Shown here: positions 8,920-17,590 of the stretch, in pieces
How the letters are laid out: each line of letters opens with the position of its first letter
How positions within the stretch are numbered: the first letter of the stretch is position 1
Origin: Companilactobacillus jidongensis
Lineage (GTDB): Bacteria; Bacillota; Bacilli; Lactobacillales; Lactobacillaceae
Reading direction: 5' to 3'
Length of the DNA: 64,000 nt
NCBI RefSeq assembly: GCF_003946575.1
Contig: NZ_RHOP01000010.1
Location: 1-64,000, forward strand
Notes under the pieces: model-generated
Seen by the model: only the letters and a program-made list of their open reading frames with translations
Told to the model about the DNA's origin: nothing
Database searches by the model: none
Translations under genes and position numbers: made by a program

Positions 8920-9744
8920 ATGTATAAATTAAATGATGGTCAAATTATCCCTGAAGTTGGTTTTGGAACATATAAATTAAATGGTAGTAAGGGTGCTCAG
9001 AGTATCGTGTCAGCTGTTAATAATGGTTATCGGATGCTTGATACCGCATATAATTATGAAAATGAAGGAGCTGTTGGTCATGCGATTGCAAATGTATCCA
9101 TTCCGCGGACTGAATTGACAGTTACTTCAAAGCTACCTGGTCGTTATTATCATTACGATGACGCAATTGAGAGAATTCAAGAGTCACTATATCGTGCACA
9201 CTTGGATTATTTTGATTTATATTTGTTGCATTGGCCTAATCCCAAACGTGACATGTATGTCGAGGCCTGGAATGCTTTGATTGATGCTCAGAAGTTTGGG
9301 TTAGTTAAATCAATTGGTGTCTGTAATTTCTTACCAGAACACTTGGATCGTTTGGAAAAAGAAACCGGCGTAGTTCCTGTAGTTAACCAAATTGAATTAC
9401 ATCCATACTTCAATCAAAAGGATATGCGCAAGTATGATTCTGAACACAATATTGTGACAATGGATTGGAGCCCACTAGGTCGTGCCAGTGCTGTTTTGAA
9501 AGATCCAACTTTGGTTGAATTAGCAAAAAAATATAACAAATCAGTTGGTCAATTAATCTTAAGATGGGAACATCAACTTGATACGCTGCCAATTCCTAAA
9601 TCTACACATTCAAGCAGACAACTTGATAATATTGATATTTTTGATTTTAAAATTTCTGATGAAGACATGCAAAGAATCAATGGTCTAACCAAGGTTGATG
9701 GAAGGGTTAAAAATCAAGATCCTGCTGAATATGAAGAATTTTAG
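8920..9744 (+). CDS. aldo/keto reductase
   Basis: This 274-residue NADPH-dependent oxidoreductase of the aldo/keto reductase family is close to the 2,5-diketo-gluconate reductase/YvgN type. The catalytic tetrad is visible: Asp41 (in LDTAYNYENE), Tyr46, Lys71 (TSKLPG) and His104 (LLHWPNP). The cofactor-binding IPKSTH segment is near the C-terminus. The open frame extends upstream to a GTG at 8824, but GAGGAGG at 8904-8910 decides for the ATG at 8920, and the upstream part lies in the hairpin leader. Likely substrates are small aldehydes or ketones such as methylglyoxal. A terminator follows. Confidence 0.93.
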   Translation: MYKLNDGQIIPEVGFGTYKLNGSKGAQSIVSAVNNGYRMLDTAYNYENEGAVGHAIANVSIPRTELTVTSKLPGRYYHYDDAIERIQESLYRAHLDYFDLYLLHWPNPKRDMYVEAWNALIDAQKFGLVKSIGVCNFLPEHLDRLEKETGVVPVVNQIELHPYFNQKDMRKYDSEHNIVTMDWSPLGRASAVLKDPTLVELAKKYNKSVGQLILRWEHQLDTLPIPKSTHSSRQLDNIDIFDFKISDEDMQRINGLTKVDGRVKNQDPAEYEEF

Positions 9745-9791
9745 TCTTTAAATATTAGAGAAAATGATTATTATTAATAATTAGTTATTTT

Positions 9792-9825
9792 AAGAGCAGA
9801 GATAATACTCAATTCTGCTCTTTTT
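9792..9825 (+). terminator. intrinsic terminator after the aldo/keto reductase
   Basis: Stem AAGAGCAGA/TCTGCTCTT with a 13-nt loop and a T run to 9825. Confidence 0.75.
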
Positions 9826-9898
9826 GTGTATTAAAATTGTTATCAAAAATTTATAAATAATTATTCAAAAAAAGAATCAGAATATTCATATATTTTTA

Positions 9899-9946
9899 TT
9901 GTAGTTTTAAGGTATTGGAACTATATTGTAGGTGTAAACACTTACA
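9899..9946 (+). promoter_or_regulatory. oleate hydratase promoter with cre-like operator
   Basis: TTGTAG (9899-9904) and TATATT (9922-9927) are spaced by 17 nt. The start point would fall near 9934, inside TGTAAACACTTACA (9933-9946). That site agrees with the CcpA consensus TGWAANCGNTNWCA except for A instead of G at position 8, and is an imperfect palindrome. Another palindrome-binding repressor could use the same site. Confidence 0.45.
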
Positions 9947-9980
9947 GTACGTGTTAATCATAATTCAAGAGGTGGTTCTT

Positions 9981-11753
9981 ATGTATAGAAGTAACGGTAA
10001 TTATGAAGCATTTGCACATCCAATAAAACCAGAAGGTGTTGACAATAAGTCAGCATATATTGTTGGTTCTGGATTAGCTGGTTTGGCTGCTGCAACATTC
10101 CTTGTACGTGATGGTCAAATGAAGGGTGACAAGATTCATGTCCTTGAAGAATTAGGACTTCCTGGTGGAAGTATGGACGGAATTTGGAATGAACAAAAAG
10201 GTTATATTATCCGTGGTGGTAGAGAAATGGAACCTCACTTCGAAACACTTTGGGATTTGTTCAGATCAATTCCAACACTTGAGGATCCTAGTGTTTCGAT
10301 TTTGGATGAATTCTATTGGTTGAATAAAAAAGATCCAAGTTATTCAAGTGGTAGAGCTATCCAAGATCAAGGGAAGGCAATTGAAACACCTGACAAATTG
10401 ACTTTGACACCTAAGGCAGTTCAAGAATTATTAGATTTAGTTTTAACACCTGAAAAAGACCTAGATGACAAGAGAATTGATGAAGTATTCACAGAAGAAT
10501 TCTTTAAGTCAAACTTCTGGCTATATTGGTCAACGATGTTTGCCTTTGAACCATGGGCAAGTGCTATGGAAATGAGACGTTATTTGATGAGATTCGTTCA
10601 CCATATCGATTCATTGCCAAATCTATCATCATTGAGATTTACAAAGTACAATCAATATGAATCATTGATTTTGCCAATCGTTAAGTTCCTAGAAGGCAAA
10701 GGAGTTCATTTCGTATACAATACTCATGTTGAGAATATCGAAGTTGATACTTCCAATAACGAAAAAGTCGCTAAGAAGATCGATATGACAACTGATGGCA
10801 AAGATACTTCAGTTGATCTAACTGAAAATGATTTGGTCTTCGTAACCAATGGTTCAATCACTGAGAGTACAACTTATGGTGATCAGACACATCCAGCACC
10901 AGTAGAACATGAATTGGGTGATAGTTGGAAACTATGGGAGAACTTGGCAAAACAAGATTCTGCATTCGGTCACCCAGACAAGTTCTGTAAGAATATTCCT
11001 GATGCTAACTGGGTAATTTCTGGAACTATCACTCTGACAGATGATGAAGCAGTTCCTTATATCGAGAAGATCAGTAAGAAAGATCCACACAGTGGTTCAA
11101 TCGTAACTAGTGGTCCCGTAAGTATTAAGGATTCTAATTGGTTGTACGGATATTCAATTAGTCGTCAACCACACTTTAAGGCTCAAAAACCTAATGAATT
11201 GGTAGTCTGGGTCTATGGATTATTCTCAGACAAACCTGGTAACTTCGTTAATAAGAAGATTACGGAATGTTCTGGTGAAGAACTATGTGAAGAGTGGCTA
11301 TATCACATTGGTGTTCCTACTGATAAGATTAAAGATATTGCTGAAAATCACGCAAGCACAATTCCAACACATATGCCATATATCACTTCATACTTCATGC
11401 CTAGAAAAGTTGGAGATCGTCCATTAGTAGTGCCAGAAGGTTCAAAGAACTTGGCATTCATTGGTAACTTCTCTGAAACAGAACGTGACACAGTCTTCAC
11501 AACTGAGTATTCAGTACGTACAGCTATGGAAGCTGTTTACACATTGTTAGACGTTGATCGTGGAGTTCCTGAAGTATTTGCTTCAGCCTTTGATACACGT
11601 GTATTGATGAAAGCTGTTTATTACTTGAATGATCAAAAAGGTTTGAAAGATGTCAAACTTCCATTCAAGGAGCGTATGGTAGAAAAAGAAGTTCTAGAAA
11701 AGATTCACGGAACATATATTGAAGAATTGTTGAAAGAAGCAAAACTTCTATAA
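9981..11753 (+). CDS. ohyA: oleate hydratase (fatty acid double-bond hydratase)
   Basis: This 590-residue FAD protein adds water to the cis-9 double bond of oleic and related acids, giving 10-hydroxy fatty acids (EC 4.2.1.53); it is a peripheral membrane enzyme. The FAD dinucleotide fold [12 protein letters not shown] starts near residue 29. The [11 protein letters not shown] segment holds Glu82, which corresponds to the catalytic Glu of characterised hydratases. Length is standard. An upstream in-frame extension exists, but AGAGGTGG at 9969-9975 selects the ATG at 9981. In lactobacilli this enzyme detoxifies antibacterial unsaturated fatty acids. It is a single-gene unit with its own promoter and terminator. 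Confidence 0.96.
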   Translation: MYRSNGNYEAFAHPIKPEGVDNKSAYIVGSGLAGLAAATFLVRDGQMKGDKIHVLEELGLPGGSMDGIWNEQKGYIIRGGREMEPHFETLWDLFRSIPTLEDPSVSILDEFYWLNKKDPSYSSGRAIQDQGKAIETPDKLTLTPKAVQELLDLVLTPEKDLDDKRIDEVFTEEFFKSNFWLYWSTMFAFEPWASAMEMRRYLMRFVHHIDSLPNLSSLRFTKYNQYESLILPIVKFLEGKGVHFVYNTHVENIEVDTSNNEKVAKKIDMTTDGKDTSVDLTENDLVFVTNGSITESTTYGDQTHPAPVEHELGDSWKLWENLAKQDSAFGHPDKFCKNIPDANWVISGTITLTDDEAVPYIEKISKKDPHSGSIVTSGPVSIKDSNWLYGYSISRQPHFKAQKPNELVVWVYGLFSDKPGNFVNKKITECSGEELCEEWLYHIGVPTDKIKDIAENHASTIPTHMPYITSYFMPRKVGDRPLVVPEGSKNLAFIGNFSETERDTVFTTEYSVRTAMEAVYTLLDVDRGVPEVFASAFDTRVLMKAVYYLNDQKGLKDVKLPFKERMVEKEVLEKIHGTYIEELLKEAKLL

Positions 11754-11771
11754 TTTGAATGTATTTTAACG

Positions 11772-11800
11772 AAAGCAATCTCAACTGAGGTTGCTTTTTT
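11772..11800 (+). terminator. intrinsic terminator of ohyA
   Basis: Stem AAAGCAATCTC/GAGGTTGCTTT with loop AACT and a T run. Confidence 0.85.
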
Positions 11801-11869
11801 GTATGGTTTGGGCAAATAACTAATAAAAAGGTTTGGAAGGTCGTAAACTGCAGTTATCAAGATGCGAAC

Positions 11870-11897
11870 TTGACATTCTCGATAAAGCTAGTATAGT
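11870..11897 (+). promoter_or_regulatory. sigma-A promoter of the 44-residue protein
   Basis: A perfect -35 TTGACA (11870-11875) and a TATAGT -10 (11892-11897) are spaced by 16 nt, 35 nt before the small gene. Confidence 0.7.
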
Positions 11898-11932
11898 TAG
11901 AAATTAAAAATTCGAACGTGGAGGTAAACAAT

Positions 11933-12067
11933 ATGAAAAAATATACTGTTTCAATGGATAAAAAGAAACATCTGTTTACCGTCGTAGAGAAAAATAACAA
12001 AAAAATTTCTGCATGCGGTAAATCGATCGAAGAGGCCGTTAATAAATTAATTAAAAAAAGTGCGTAG
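11933..12067 (+). CDS. small basic protein, 44 residues, HicB-like flavour
   Basis: A short gene with a GGAGG site, consensus promoter and own terminator, so it is very likely real. The product starts MKKYTVSMDKKKHLFTVVEK and ends with GKSIEEAVNKLIKKSA. The beta-strand start and the G-x-S-x-EEA-x-N helix recall the N-terminal half of HicB antitoxins and DUF1902-like folds, but at 44 residues it lacks any DNA-binding part and has no HicA partner beside it. Function unknown. It lies between ohyA and apbE as an independent unit. Confidence 0.7.
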   Translation: MKKYTVSMDKKKHLFTVVEKNNKKISACGKSIEEAVNKLIKKSA

Positions 12068-12076
12068 GCACTTTGA

Positions 12077-12114
12077 AAAGATGATGAATGGCAACACCGT
12101 TCATCATCTTTTTT
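12077..12114 (+). terminator. intrinsic terminator of the small gene
   Basis: A 15-bp stem (AAAGATGATGAATGG with CCGTTCATCATCTTT, one wobble) with loop CAACA is followed by T. Confidence 0.88.
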
Positions 12115-12175
12115 ATTTAAATGCATTATAATACTAGAATAGTTTGGTTTATATAATTTGATTAGGAGACAAGTA

Positions 12176-13114
12176 ATGAGAACAGCTAGCCGTACATTGC
12201 ACTTAATGGGAACGATAATACCTATTTGGGTTGAAGCCGATGATCCTGGATCTTTATTGGACGTTGCTGAAACAAAATTGGTGGATTACGAGAAACGTTT
12301 CAGTGCTAATGATAATAATTCACATTTGATGCATATCAATCAAAATGCTGGGATTGAACCTGTTAAGGTTGAAGCTGACCTGTTTGAATTGGTAACCATT
12401 GGCAAAGAACAAAGCTTAATTCGAAATAGTGCTATGAATATTGCCATAGGTCCATTGATTCAAGAATGGCGTATCGGATTTGATGATGCTAAGTTTCCTA
12501 GTCAATCGCGAATCGATGAATTGCTTAAAGTCATCGATCCAGCTGATATTATTTTGAACGAAGCTAATCAAACGGTTTTCTTAAAGCACAAACAAATGTC
12601 GATTGATCTGGGTGCAATCGCCAAAGGATATTTTGCCGATAAAATCATCAAGTACTTCAATGAACAAGGTGCCAAGGCGGCTTTTATAAGTTTGGGTGGC
12701 AATGTCTTAACTTTTGGTGATGAACCTGAACACAATGATGGCTTGTGGCGAATCGGAGTTCAGAATCCATTTCTGCCACGAGGTAATTTTGTGGCGGCGT
12801 TGAAGATTAAGAATCAATCAGTTGTAACATCAGGTATTTATGAGCGTAAGTTTGTCTGGAAAGGGCACACGTATCATCATATTTTTGATAGTAAGACAGG
12901 CTATCCTATTAAGACTGATCTGGCTAGTATTACAATAGTTGCTGATAAGTCGATTGATTGTGAAATTTGGACAACACGGCTTTTTAGTAATAATGCATTA
13001 GAGGCTATTGAGATACTCAATACTCTTGATGGAATTGATGGAGTGGTAATTACGACCGATGGCCAAATGGCTTATTCAAATGATTTGAAGACAAAAATAA
13101 CGCCAGTTCAATGA
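12176..13114 (+). CDS. apbE: FAD:protein FMN transferase
   Basis: ApbE (312 residues) transfers FMN from FAD onto Ser or Thr of target flavoproteins. Visible family marks are YEKRFSAND, the IDLGAIAKGYFAD segment with conserved Gly-Ala-x-x-Lys-Gly, SLGGNVLTFG, and HHIFDSKTGYP near the metal site. There is no signal peptide or lipobox, so this copy is cytoplasmic. TAGGAGA at 12163-12169 selects the ATG at 12176 over the TTG at 12158. Its probable target is the FMN-bind domain of the flavoprotein encoded at 14890-17307. The end of the gene abuts the convergent LysR gene. Confidence 0.95.
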   Translation: MRTASRTLHLMGTIIPIWVEADDPGSLLDVAETKLVDYEKRFSANDNNSHLMHINQNAGIEPVKVEADLFELVTIGKEQSLIRNSAMNIAIGPLIQEWRIGFDDAKFPSQSRIDELLKVIDPADIILNEANQTVFLKHKQMSIDLGAIAKGYFADKIIKYFNEQGAKAAFISLGGNVLTFGDEPEHNDGLWRIGVQNPFLPRGNFVAALKIKNQSVVTSGIYERKFVWKGHTYHHIFDSKTGYPIKTDLASITIVADKSIDCEIWTTRLFSNNALEAIEILNTLDGIDGVVITTDGQMAYSNDLKTKITPVQ

Positions 13115-13117
13115 TAA

Positions 13118-14074
13118 TCAACTTATCATTGAACTGGCGTCTTTTACTTCGATATCAAATTTTAAATAATGTAAGAAAGAATCAACTAATTCGGTTTCGG
13201 CCGCAATTAAAGTTTTGTCGGCTGGATGAGCGATGAAATAATTTAACGAAATTAAATCTAGTGGCAGTTTGTAGATATTAATATCAGCATCGGTATTAGG
13301 AATAGGGACGCTTTCGGGCAAGAATGTTACTCCTAAATTATTGGTAGCCAGAGCTACGATAGTAAAAATATTATTGCTTTCCAAAGCCACATCAGGTTGA
13401 ATCTTGAATTTGTGAATTAGATAGTCGACCTGACGTCTGATTGCGGAACCATGAGTGGTAAGAATAAGTTTCTCTTTAAGTAGTTCTTTGATAGAAATAC
13501 TTTCTGGTTTTAAAAACGTTTCTCCAGGTTGATAAAGTGTAGATGATTCAGGGATGATAGCATAGTAACCGTGCTTACCTTGATCATAGACGGTCAATCG
13601 AGGCGAAATAGTTTCGGGATTTTGACCAATAAAGAAATCTAGATCACCATTAAGAGTTTTCTTTTCATTGATATCAGGAATGGCTTCATGTAGTTCAATC
13701 TTCACGTTGGGATGTGATTTAAGATATGTGGGCAAAAATAATGGCAACAAATATGTTCCCAAACTAGAAAGTACGCCAATACGAATGATTGTATGTTCAG
13801 TGGATGCGTATTGTGAAATACGTTTTCGGAAGTTATCTTGTTCAACTTCCATGGAATTCAAATATTGGTAATAAATTCGGCCAGCCTCAGTTAGTTGCAA
13901 CGGGGTATCATGTCGATTAATAATTTCGATGTCGAGTTCTTTCTCGGCTTTTTTTATTGTCTGAGTTAAGTAAGGTTGAGAAATATACAGACTTTTTGCG
14001 GCTTTGGTATAGTTCCCATATTTGAGTAAAGTATCCAGATATTGCAGCATATTTGGTGAATCGATCAAAGGCAT
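13118..14074 (-). CDS. LysR family transcriptional regulator
   Basis: A 318-residue LysR-type regulator. The N-terminal winged helix reads MLQYLDTLLKYGNYTKAAKSLYISQPYLTQTIKKAEKEL (helix-turn-helix around residues 20-45), followed by a linker helix and the two-lobed effector domain. The ATG at 14074 has TGGAGTG about 7 nt upstream and is preferred over 14104. It is divergent from the FMN reductase/flavoprotein genes, the usual arrangement for a LysR activator controlled by the substrate of its operon. Two dyad sites lie in the shared intergenic region (14105-14122 and 14171-14195). It is the positional equivalent of HcrR in hydroxycinnamate reductase clusters. Confidence 0.93.
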   Translation of the reverse strand: MPLIDSPNMLQYLDTLLKYGNYTKAAKSLYISQPYLTQTIKKAEKELDIEIINRHDTPLQLTEAGRIYYQYLNSMEVEQDNFRKRISQYASTEHTIIRIGVLSSLGTYLLPLFLPTYLKSHPNVKIELHEAIPDINEKKTLNGDLDFFIGQNPETISPRLTVYDQGKHGYYAIIPESSTLYQPGETFLKPESISIKELLKEKLILTTHGSAIRRQVDYLIHKFKIQPDVALESNNIFTIVALATNNLGVTFLPESVPIPNTDADINIYKLPLDLISLNYFIAHPADKTLIAAETELVDSFLHYLKFDIEVKDASSMIS

Positions 14075-14104
14075 TATCAACACTCCAGTCTTAGTTAATT
14101 TCAT

Positions 14105-14122
14105 TATAACAAATTTGTTATA
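14105..14122. promoter_or_regulatory. perfect 18-bp palindrome, candidate LysR site
   Basis: TATAACAAATTTGTTATA is its own reverse complement. It lies just upstream of the LysR coding start, where autoregulatory sites are typical, and contains the T-N11-A pattern. Confidence 0.55.
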
Positions 14123-14170
14123 GATTAATAATTAAATAAATATTTCACAAGAATAACTTTATAATCTACA

Positions 14171-14195
14171 CTTTGAATTAAGGAATTCTTCAAAG
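14171..14195. promoter_or_regulatory. 7-bp dyad with 11-bp spacer, candidate LysR activation site
   Basis: CTTTGAA and TTCAAAG are separated by exactly 11 nt, the geometry of LysR boxes (T-N11-A). It lies 70 nt before the FMN reductase gene. A TATAAT hexamer at 14160-14165 is adjacent, so the site could equally be an operator over a promoter. Confidence 0.45.
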
Positions 14196-14266
14196 GTACA
14201 AAAAGGAATCCAATTTTTTTGAAATTATTTGTGAAATAAAGAACAAATAATGAAAGGGGCACCAAT

Positions 14267-14890
14267 ATGAAATTCATCGGCATCGTTGGTACTAATGCTA
14301 CCAAGTCAACTAACCGTAAATTGCTACAATTTATGCAAAAGCATTTCTCGAAAAAAGCAGAAATTGAGATTTGTGAGATTAAAGGTCTACCAGCTTTTAA
14401 TCAACCAGAAAATCGCATTGCTCCAGAAGAAATTCAAGCATTATCAGATAAAGTTGAATCCGCAGATGGTGTAATTATTGCCACTCCAGAATATGATCAT
14501 ACAGTTCCGGCACCATTGAAGAGTGTTTTGGAATGGTTATCTTACACATCTCGCCCATTCATAGATAAGCCAGTAATGATTGTTGGAGCTTCATATGGAG
14601 CTTTGGGATCATCACGTGCCCAAGGACATTTGCGACAAATTCTTGATGCTCCAGAATTAAAAGCTCGTGTTATGCCAAGTGAAGAATTTTTGTTAGGACA
14701 TTCACTGCAAGCTTTTGATGATAATGGTGATTTAGTTTATGCAGACAAAGTTACTGAATTGGAAGAATGTTTTGATCAATTCTTATTATTTGTAGATATC
14801 ACCGATCAATTAATCAAGAATCACAGTTTCCAAACAGAAAAAAACAAGAATTTTAGTTGGGAAAAAGTAAGTGAAGGAGGCAACAACTAA
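14267..14890 (+). CDS. NADPH-dependent FMN reductase, HcrA-like subunit
   Basis: This 207-residue flavodoxin-fold protein begins [23 protein letters not shown] and carries [20 protein letters not shown], the FMN-binding loop of the NADPH-dependent FMN reductase family. It would pass electrons from NAD(P)H to FMN. Its closest visible relative is the N-terminal domain of the next protein, with the same opening and conserved [15 protein letters not shown] and AFDDNGDL stretches, which points to a duplication. It overlaps the next gene by one base (TAATG), so the pair is translationally coupled. It corresponds in position to hcrA of Lactiplantibacillus hydroxycinnamate reductase clusters. Confidence 0.88.
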   Translation: MKFIGIVGTNATKSTNRKLLQFMQKHFSKKAEIEICEIKGLPAFNQPENRIAPEEIQALSDKVESADGVIIATPEYDHTVPAPLKSVLEWLSYTSRPFIDKPVMIVGASYGALGSSRAQGHLRQILDAPELKARVMPSEEFLLGHSLQAFDDNGDLVYADKVTELEECFDQFLLFVDITDQLIKNHSFQTEKNKNFSWEKVSEGGNN

Positions 14891-17307
14891 TGAAATTTAT
14901 CGGAATCGTCGGAACAAACGCTGCAAAATCATATAATCGCATGTTGTTGCAATTCATGAAGAAGCATTTCAGTGATAAGGCCGAGATAGAGATTCTTGAA
15001 TTGACTGATGTACCAATGTTTGACGAATCGGACGATCAATCAGACAGTGATATTATTCAAATGTTTAACACTAAGATCAGTGATGCTGATGGGGTTATCA
15101 TCGCCACGCCTGAACATAATCATTCAGTTCCATCAGCTTTGAACAGTATTCTCGAGTGGATGTCATTCAACCTGCATCCGTTCGATGGCAAGCCAGTTAT
15201 GATTGTTGGAGCTTCATTACATCCACAAGGTTCGTCACGTGCTCAGCTTCATTTGAGACAAATTCTTGATGCTCCAGGTGTCAATGCGACAGTCATGCCC
15301 GGTTCAGAATTTCTATTAGGACAAGCACAAAAAGCCTTCGATGATAATGGTGATTTGAAGTCCGAAGGGACAGTTGATTTCTTGGAGAGCTGTTTTACTA
15401 AGTTCCAGCGTTTCACAGAGATTGCCAATCTATTGAATGTTCCTGAAGATTTGAACTTCAAACCAGGTACATTCGAAGTTACTGCGAAGGGTCACAATGG
15501 TGATCTGCCAATGTCCGTCACCTTATCAAAAGACCGTATTGAAGATATCGACATTGACACTTCAACTGAAACAAAAGGTATCGCCGATGTTGTCTTTACC
15601 AGAATTCCGCAAGAAATTGTTAAAGGTCAGACTTTAAATGTTGATGTTATTTCCGGAGCCTCGATCACTAGCCATGGGGTCATCGATGGGGTTGCAAGAG
15701 CTGTTAAAATGGCCGGCGGTAATCCAGAAATTTTGAAGAAACGTCCAAAGGCTTCAAATATCGTTCAAAAAGATGAAGAGTATACGACAGATGTGGTTGT
15801 TGTCGGTGCCGGTGGTGCTGGATTAACAGCGGCTGCCAAGGTTCTGGATGAAGGCAAGAATGTTATTGTTGCCGAAAAATTCCCATCACCGGGTGGTAAT
15901 ACAGTTCGTGCTGGTGGTCCAATGAATGCTGCTGATCCTGAATGGCAAAATAAATTTGATGCTATTCCTGGAGAAGCACATCGTCTTAAGGAAATTAAGG
16001 ATATGAAGCTGGATGATATTGATCCTGAATATCGTGACGACTTCAAAAAATTACAAAAACAAATCGGTGATTATCTTGATAGTGATGGCAAATATTTGTT
16101 TGACTCCAAGTTGTTATTCCGCATTCAAACCTACTTAGGTGGTAAGAGAACCGACCTTCAAGGTAATGAAATTCATGGACAATATGACTTAGTAAAAATT
16201 TTGACGGATCATGCATTAGAATCAGTTAAGTGGCTTGAAAAAGTTGGCGTGTCATTTGATAAGAATGAAGTAACTATGCCAGTTGGTGCCTTATGGCGTC
16301 GTGGACACAAACCTATGGGTCCGGAAGGATTTGCCTATATCCAAGCATTACAAAAGTATATTGAAGATAATGGTGCCAAATTGATGACTGAAACTCCTGT
16401 TAAAGAATTGATCATCGAAGATGGCAAGATCTATGGTGTTATTGCTCGTGGAGCTAACGGACAGAAAATTACTATCCATGCAGAATCAGTTGTTCTAGCT
16501 TCAGGTGGCTATGGTGCCAATACGAAGATGTTGAAGAAATACAACACTTATTGGACTGAGATTGATGATGATATTCAAACTTCCAATTCACCGGCTATTA
16601 CAGGTGATGGTATCAAATTGGGCTTGAGTGCTGGAGCCGACTTAGTCGGCATGGGCTTCTCACAAATGATGCCAGTTTCTGATCCAGATACAGGTGAACT
16701 GTTCACTGGATTACAAGTTCCACCAGCAAACTTTATTATGGTAAATCAACAAGGCAAACGTTTTGTTAATGAATATGGTAGTCGTGATCAATTAACTCAA
16801 GCAGCTATTGATAATGGCAGTTTGTTCTACTTAATTGCGGATGATGAAATTAAGAAGACGGCATATAACACATCTCAAGAAAAACTTGATGCTCAAGTTA
16901 AAGCAGGAACACTGTTCCGTGACGATACACTTGAAGGGTTAGCAAAACAATTGAAGATAGATCCAGAGGTATTAGTGGATACTATCAAGAAATATAATTC
17001 ATATGTTGATGCTGGAAGTGATCCGGAGTTTGGTAAAGATGTATTTGATTTGAAAGTTGTCAAAGCACCATTCTATGCCACACCAAGAAAACCAGCTGTT
17101 CATCATACAATGGGTGGTTTGAAGATCGATACAGGTACGCATGTATTGAACAAAGATGGCGAGATCATCGATGGATTATATGCCGCAGGTGAAGTTGCCG
17201 GAGGATTACATGCTGGTAATCGTCTAGGCGGTAATTCGTTAGCAGATATCTTCACGTTTGGTCGTATTGCTGGAGAGAATTCGGTTGAGGATAAAGTATT
17301 AGATTAG
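14890..17307 (+). CDS. three-domain flavoprotein reductase (fumarate/hydroxycinnamate reductase-like)
   Basis: This 805-residue protein joins three modules. Residues 1-185 are an FMN reductase (flavodoxin fold). Residues about 195-275 are an FMN-bind domain with DVISGAS at 252-258, the ApbE flavinylation motif in which Ser258 would carry FMN. Residues about 300-805 are a flavocytochrome c/fumarate-reductase-type FAD domain with [10 protein letters not shown] (306-315), HHTMGGL and [13 protein letters not shown]. Electrons would run NAD(P)H, FMN, covalent FMN, FAD, then an alpha,beta-unsaturated acid. The family includes soluble NADH:fumarate, acrylate and hydroxycinnamate reductases; the acceptor here is inferred, not shown. 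No signal peptide is present, so it is cytoplasmic. Confidence 0.9.
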   Translation: MKFIGIVGTNAAKSYNRMLLQFMKKHFSDKAEIEILELTDVPMFDESDDQSDSDIIQMFNTKISDADGVIIATPEHNHSVPSALNSILEWMSFNLHPFDGKPVMIVGASLHPQGSSRAQLHLRQILDAPGVNATVMPGSEFLLGQAQKAFDDNGDLKSEGTVDFLESCFTKFQRFTEIANLLNVPEDLNFKPGTFEVTAKGHNGDLPMSVTLSKDRIEDIDIDTSTETKGIADVVFTRIPQEIVKGQTLNVDVISGASITSHGVIDGVARAVKMAGGNPEILKKRPKASNIVQKDEEYTTDVVVVGAGGAGLTAAAKVLDEGKNVIVAEKFPSPGGNTVRAGGPMNAADPEWQNKFDAIPGEAHRLKEIKDMKLDDIDPEYRDDFKKLQKQIGDYLDSDGKYLFDSKLLFRIQTYLGGKRTDLQGNEIHGQYDLVKILTDHALESVKWLEKVGVSFDKNEVTMPVGALWRRGHKPMGPEGFAYIQALQKYIEDNGAKLMTETPVKELIIEDGKIYGVIARGANGQKITIHAESVVLASGGYGANTKMLKKYNTYWTEIDDDIQTSNSPAITGDGIKLGLSAGADLVGMGFSQMMPVSDPDTGELFTGLQVPPANFIMVNQQGKRFVNEYGSRDQLTQAAIDNGSLFYLIADDEIKKTAYNTSQEKLDAQVKAGTLFRDDTLEGLAKQLKIDPEVLVDTIKKYNSYVDAGSDPEFGKDVFDLKVVKAPFYATPRKPAVHHTMGGLKIDTGTHVLNKDGEIIDGLYAAGEVAGGLHAGNRLGGNSLADIFTFGRIAGENSVEDKVLD

Positions 17308-17573
17308 AGAGTGGAGGAAAACGGGAAATTTTGAGCATAGCTTTGAGCATAGCATAGGTAAGTGAACGATGTGGTTTGTGCATTTTTTACATACCGTAGC
17401 TAAGCGGAGAAATTTGTTTTCCGCAACTCGTTTTAATAGAGAGTGGAACAAAACGGTTAGCTTCTGAGCATTACCTAGATTAATGATGGTGCCAACGAAG
17501 TTGGTGCAATTATTAATCGTAGTAAGCGCAGGAAGGTGTTTTGTGCAACTCGTTTAGAGAGTGGAGAAAATTG
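17306..17573 (+). repeat. two tandem palindromic intergenic repeats plus a partial third copy
   Basis: Unit 1 (17306-17430) and unit 2 (17438-17552) both open with AGAGAGTGGA then (A/G)(C/G)AAAACGG and close with GTTTT(C/G)(C/T)GCAACTCG, an imperfect inverted copy of the opening, so each can fold into one long hairpin. Unit 2 has an inner dyad at 17478-17518 (GATTAATGATGGTGCCAAC against its near complement). A third opening, AGAGAGTGGAGAAAATTG, is at 17556-17573. No gene is visible here. The units look like a non-autonomous palindromic repeat family inserted between the reductase and transporter genes. Confidence 0.75.
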
Positions 17574-17590
17574 AATAGGGGTGAACTACA

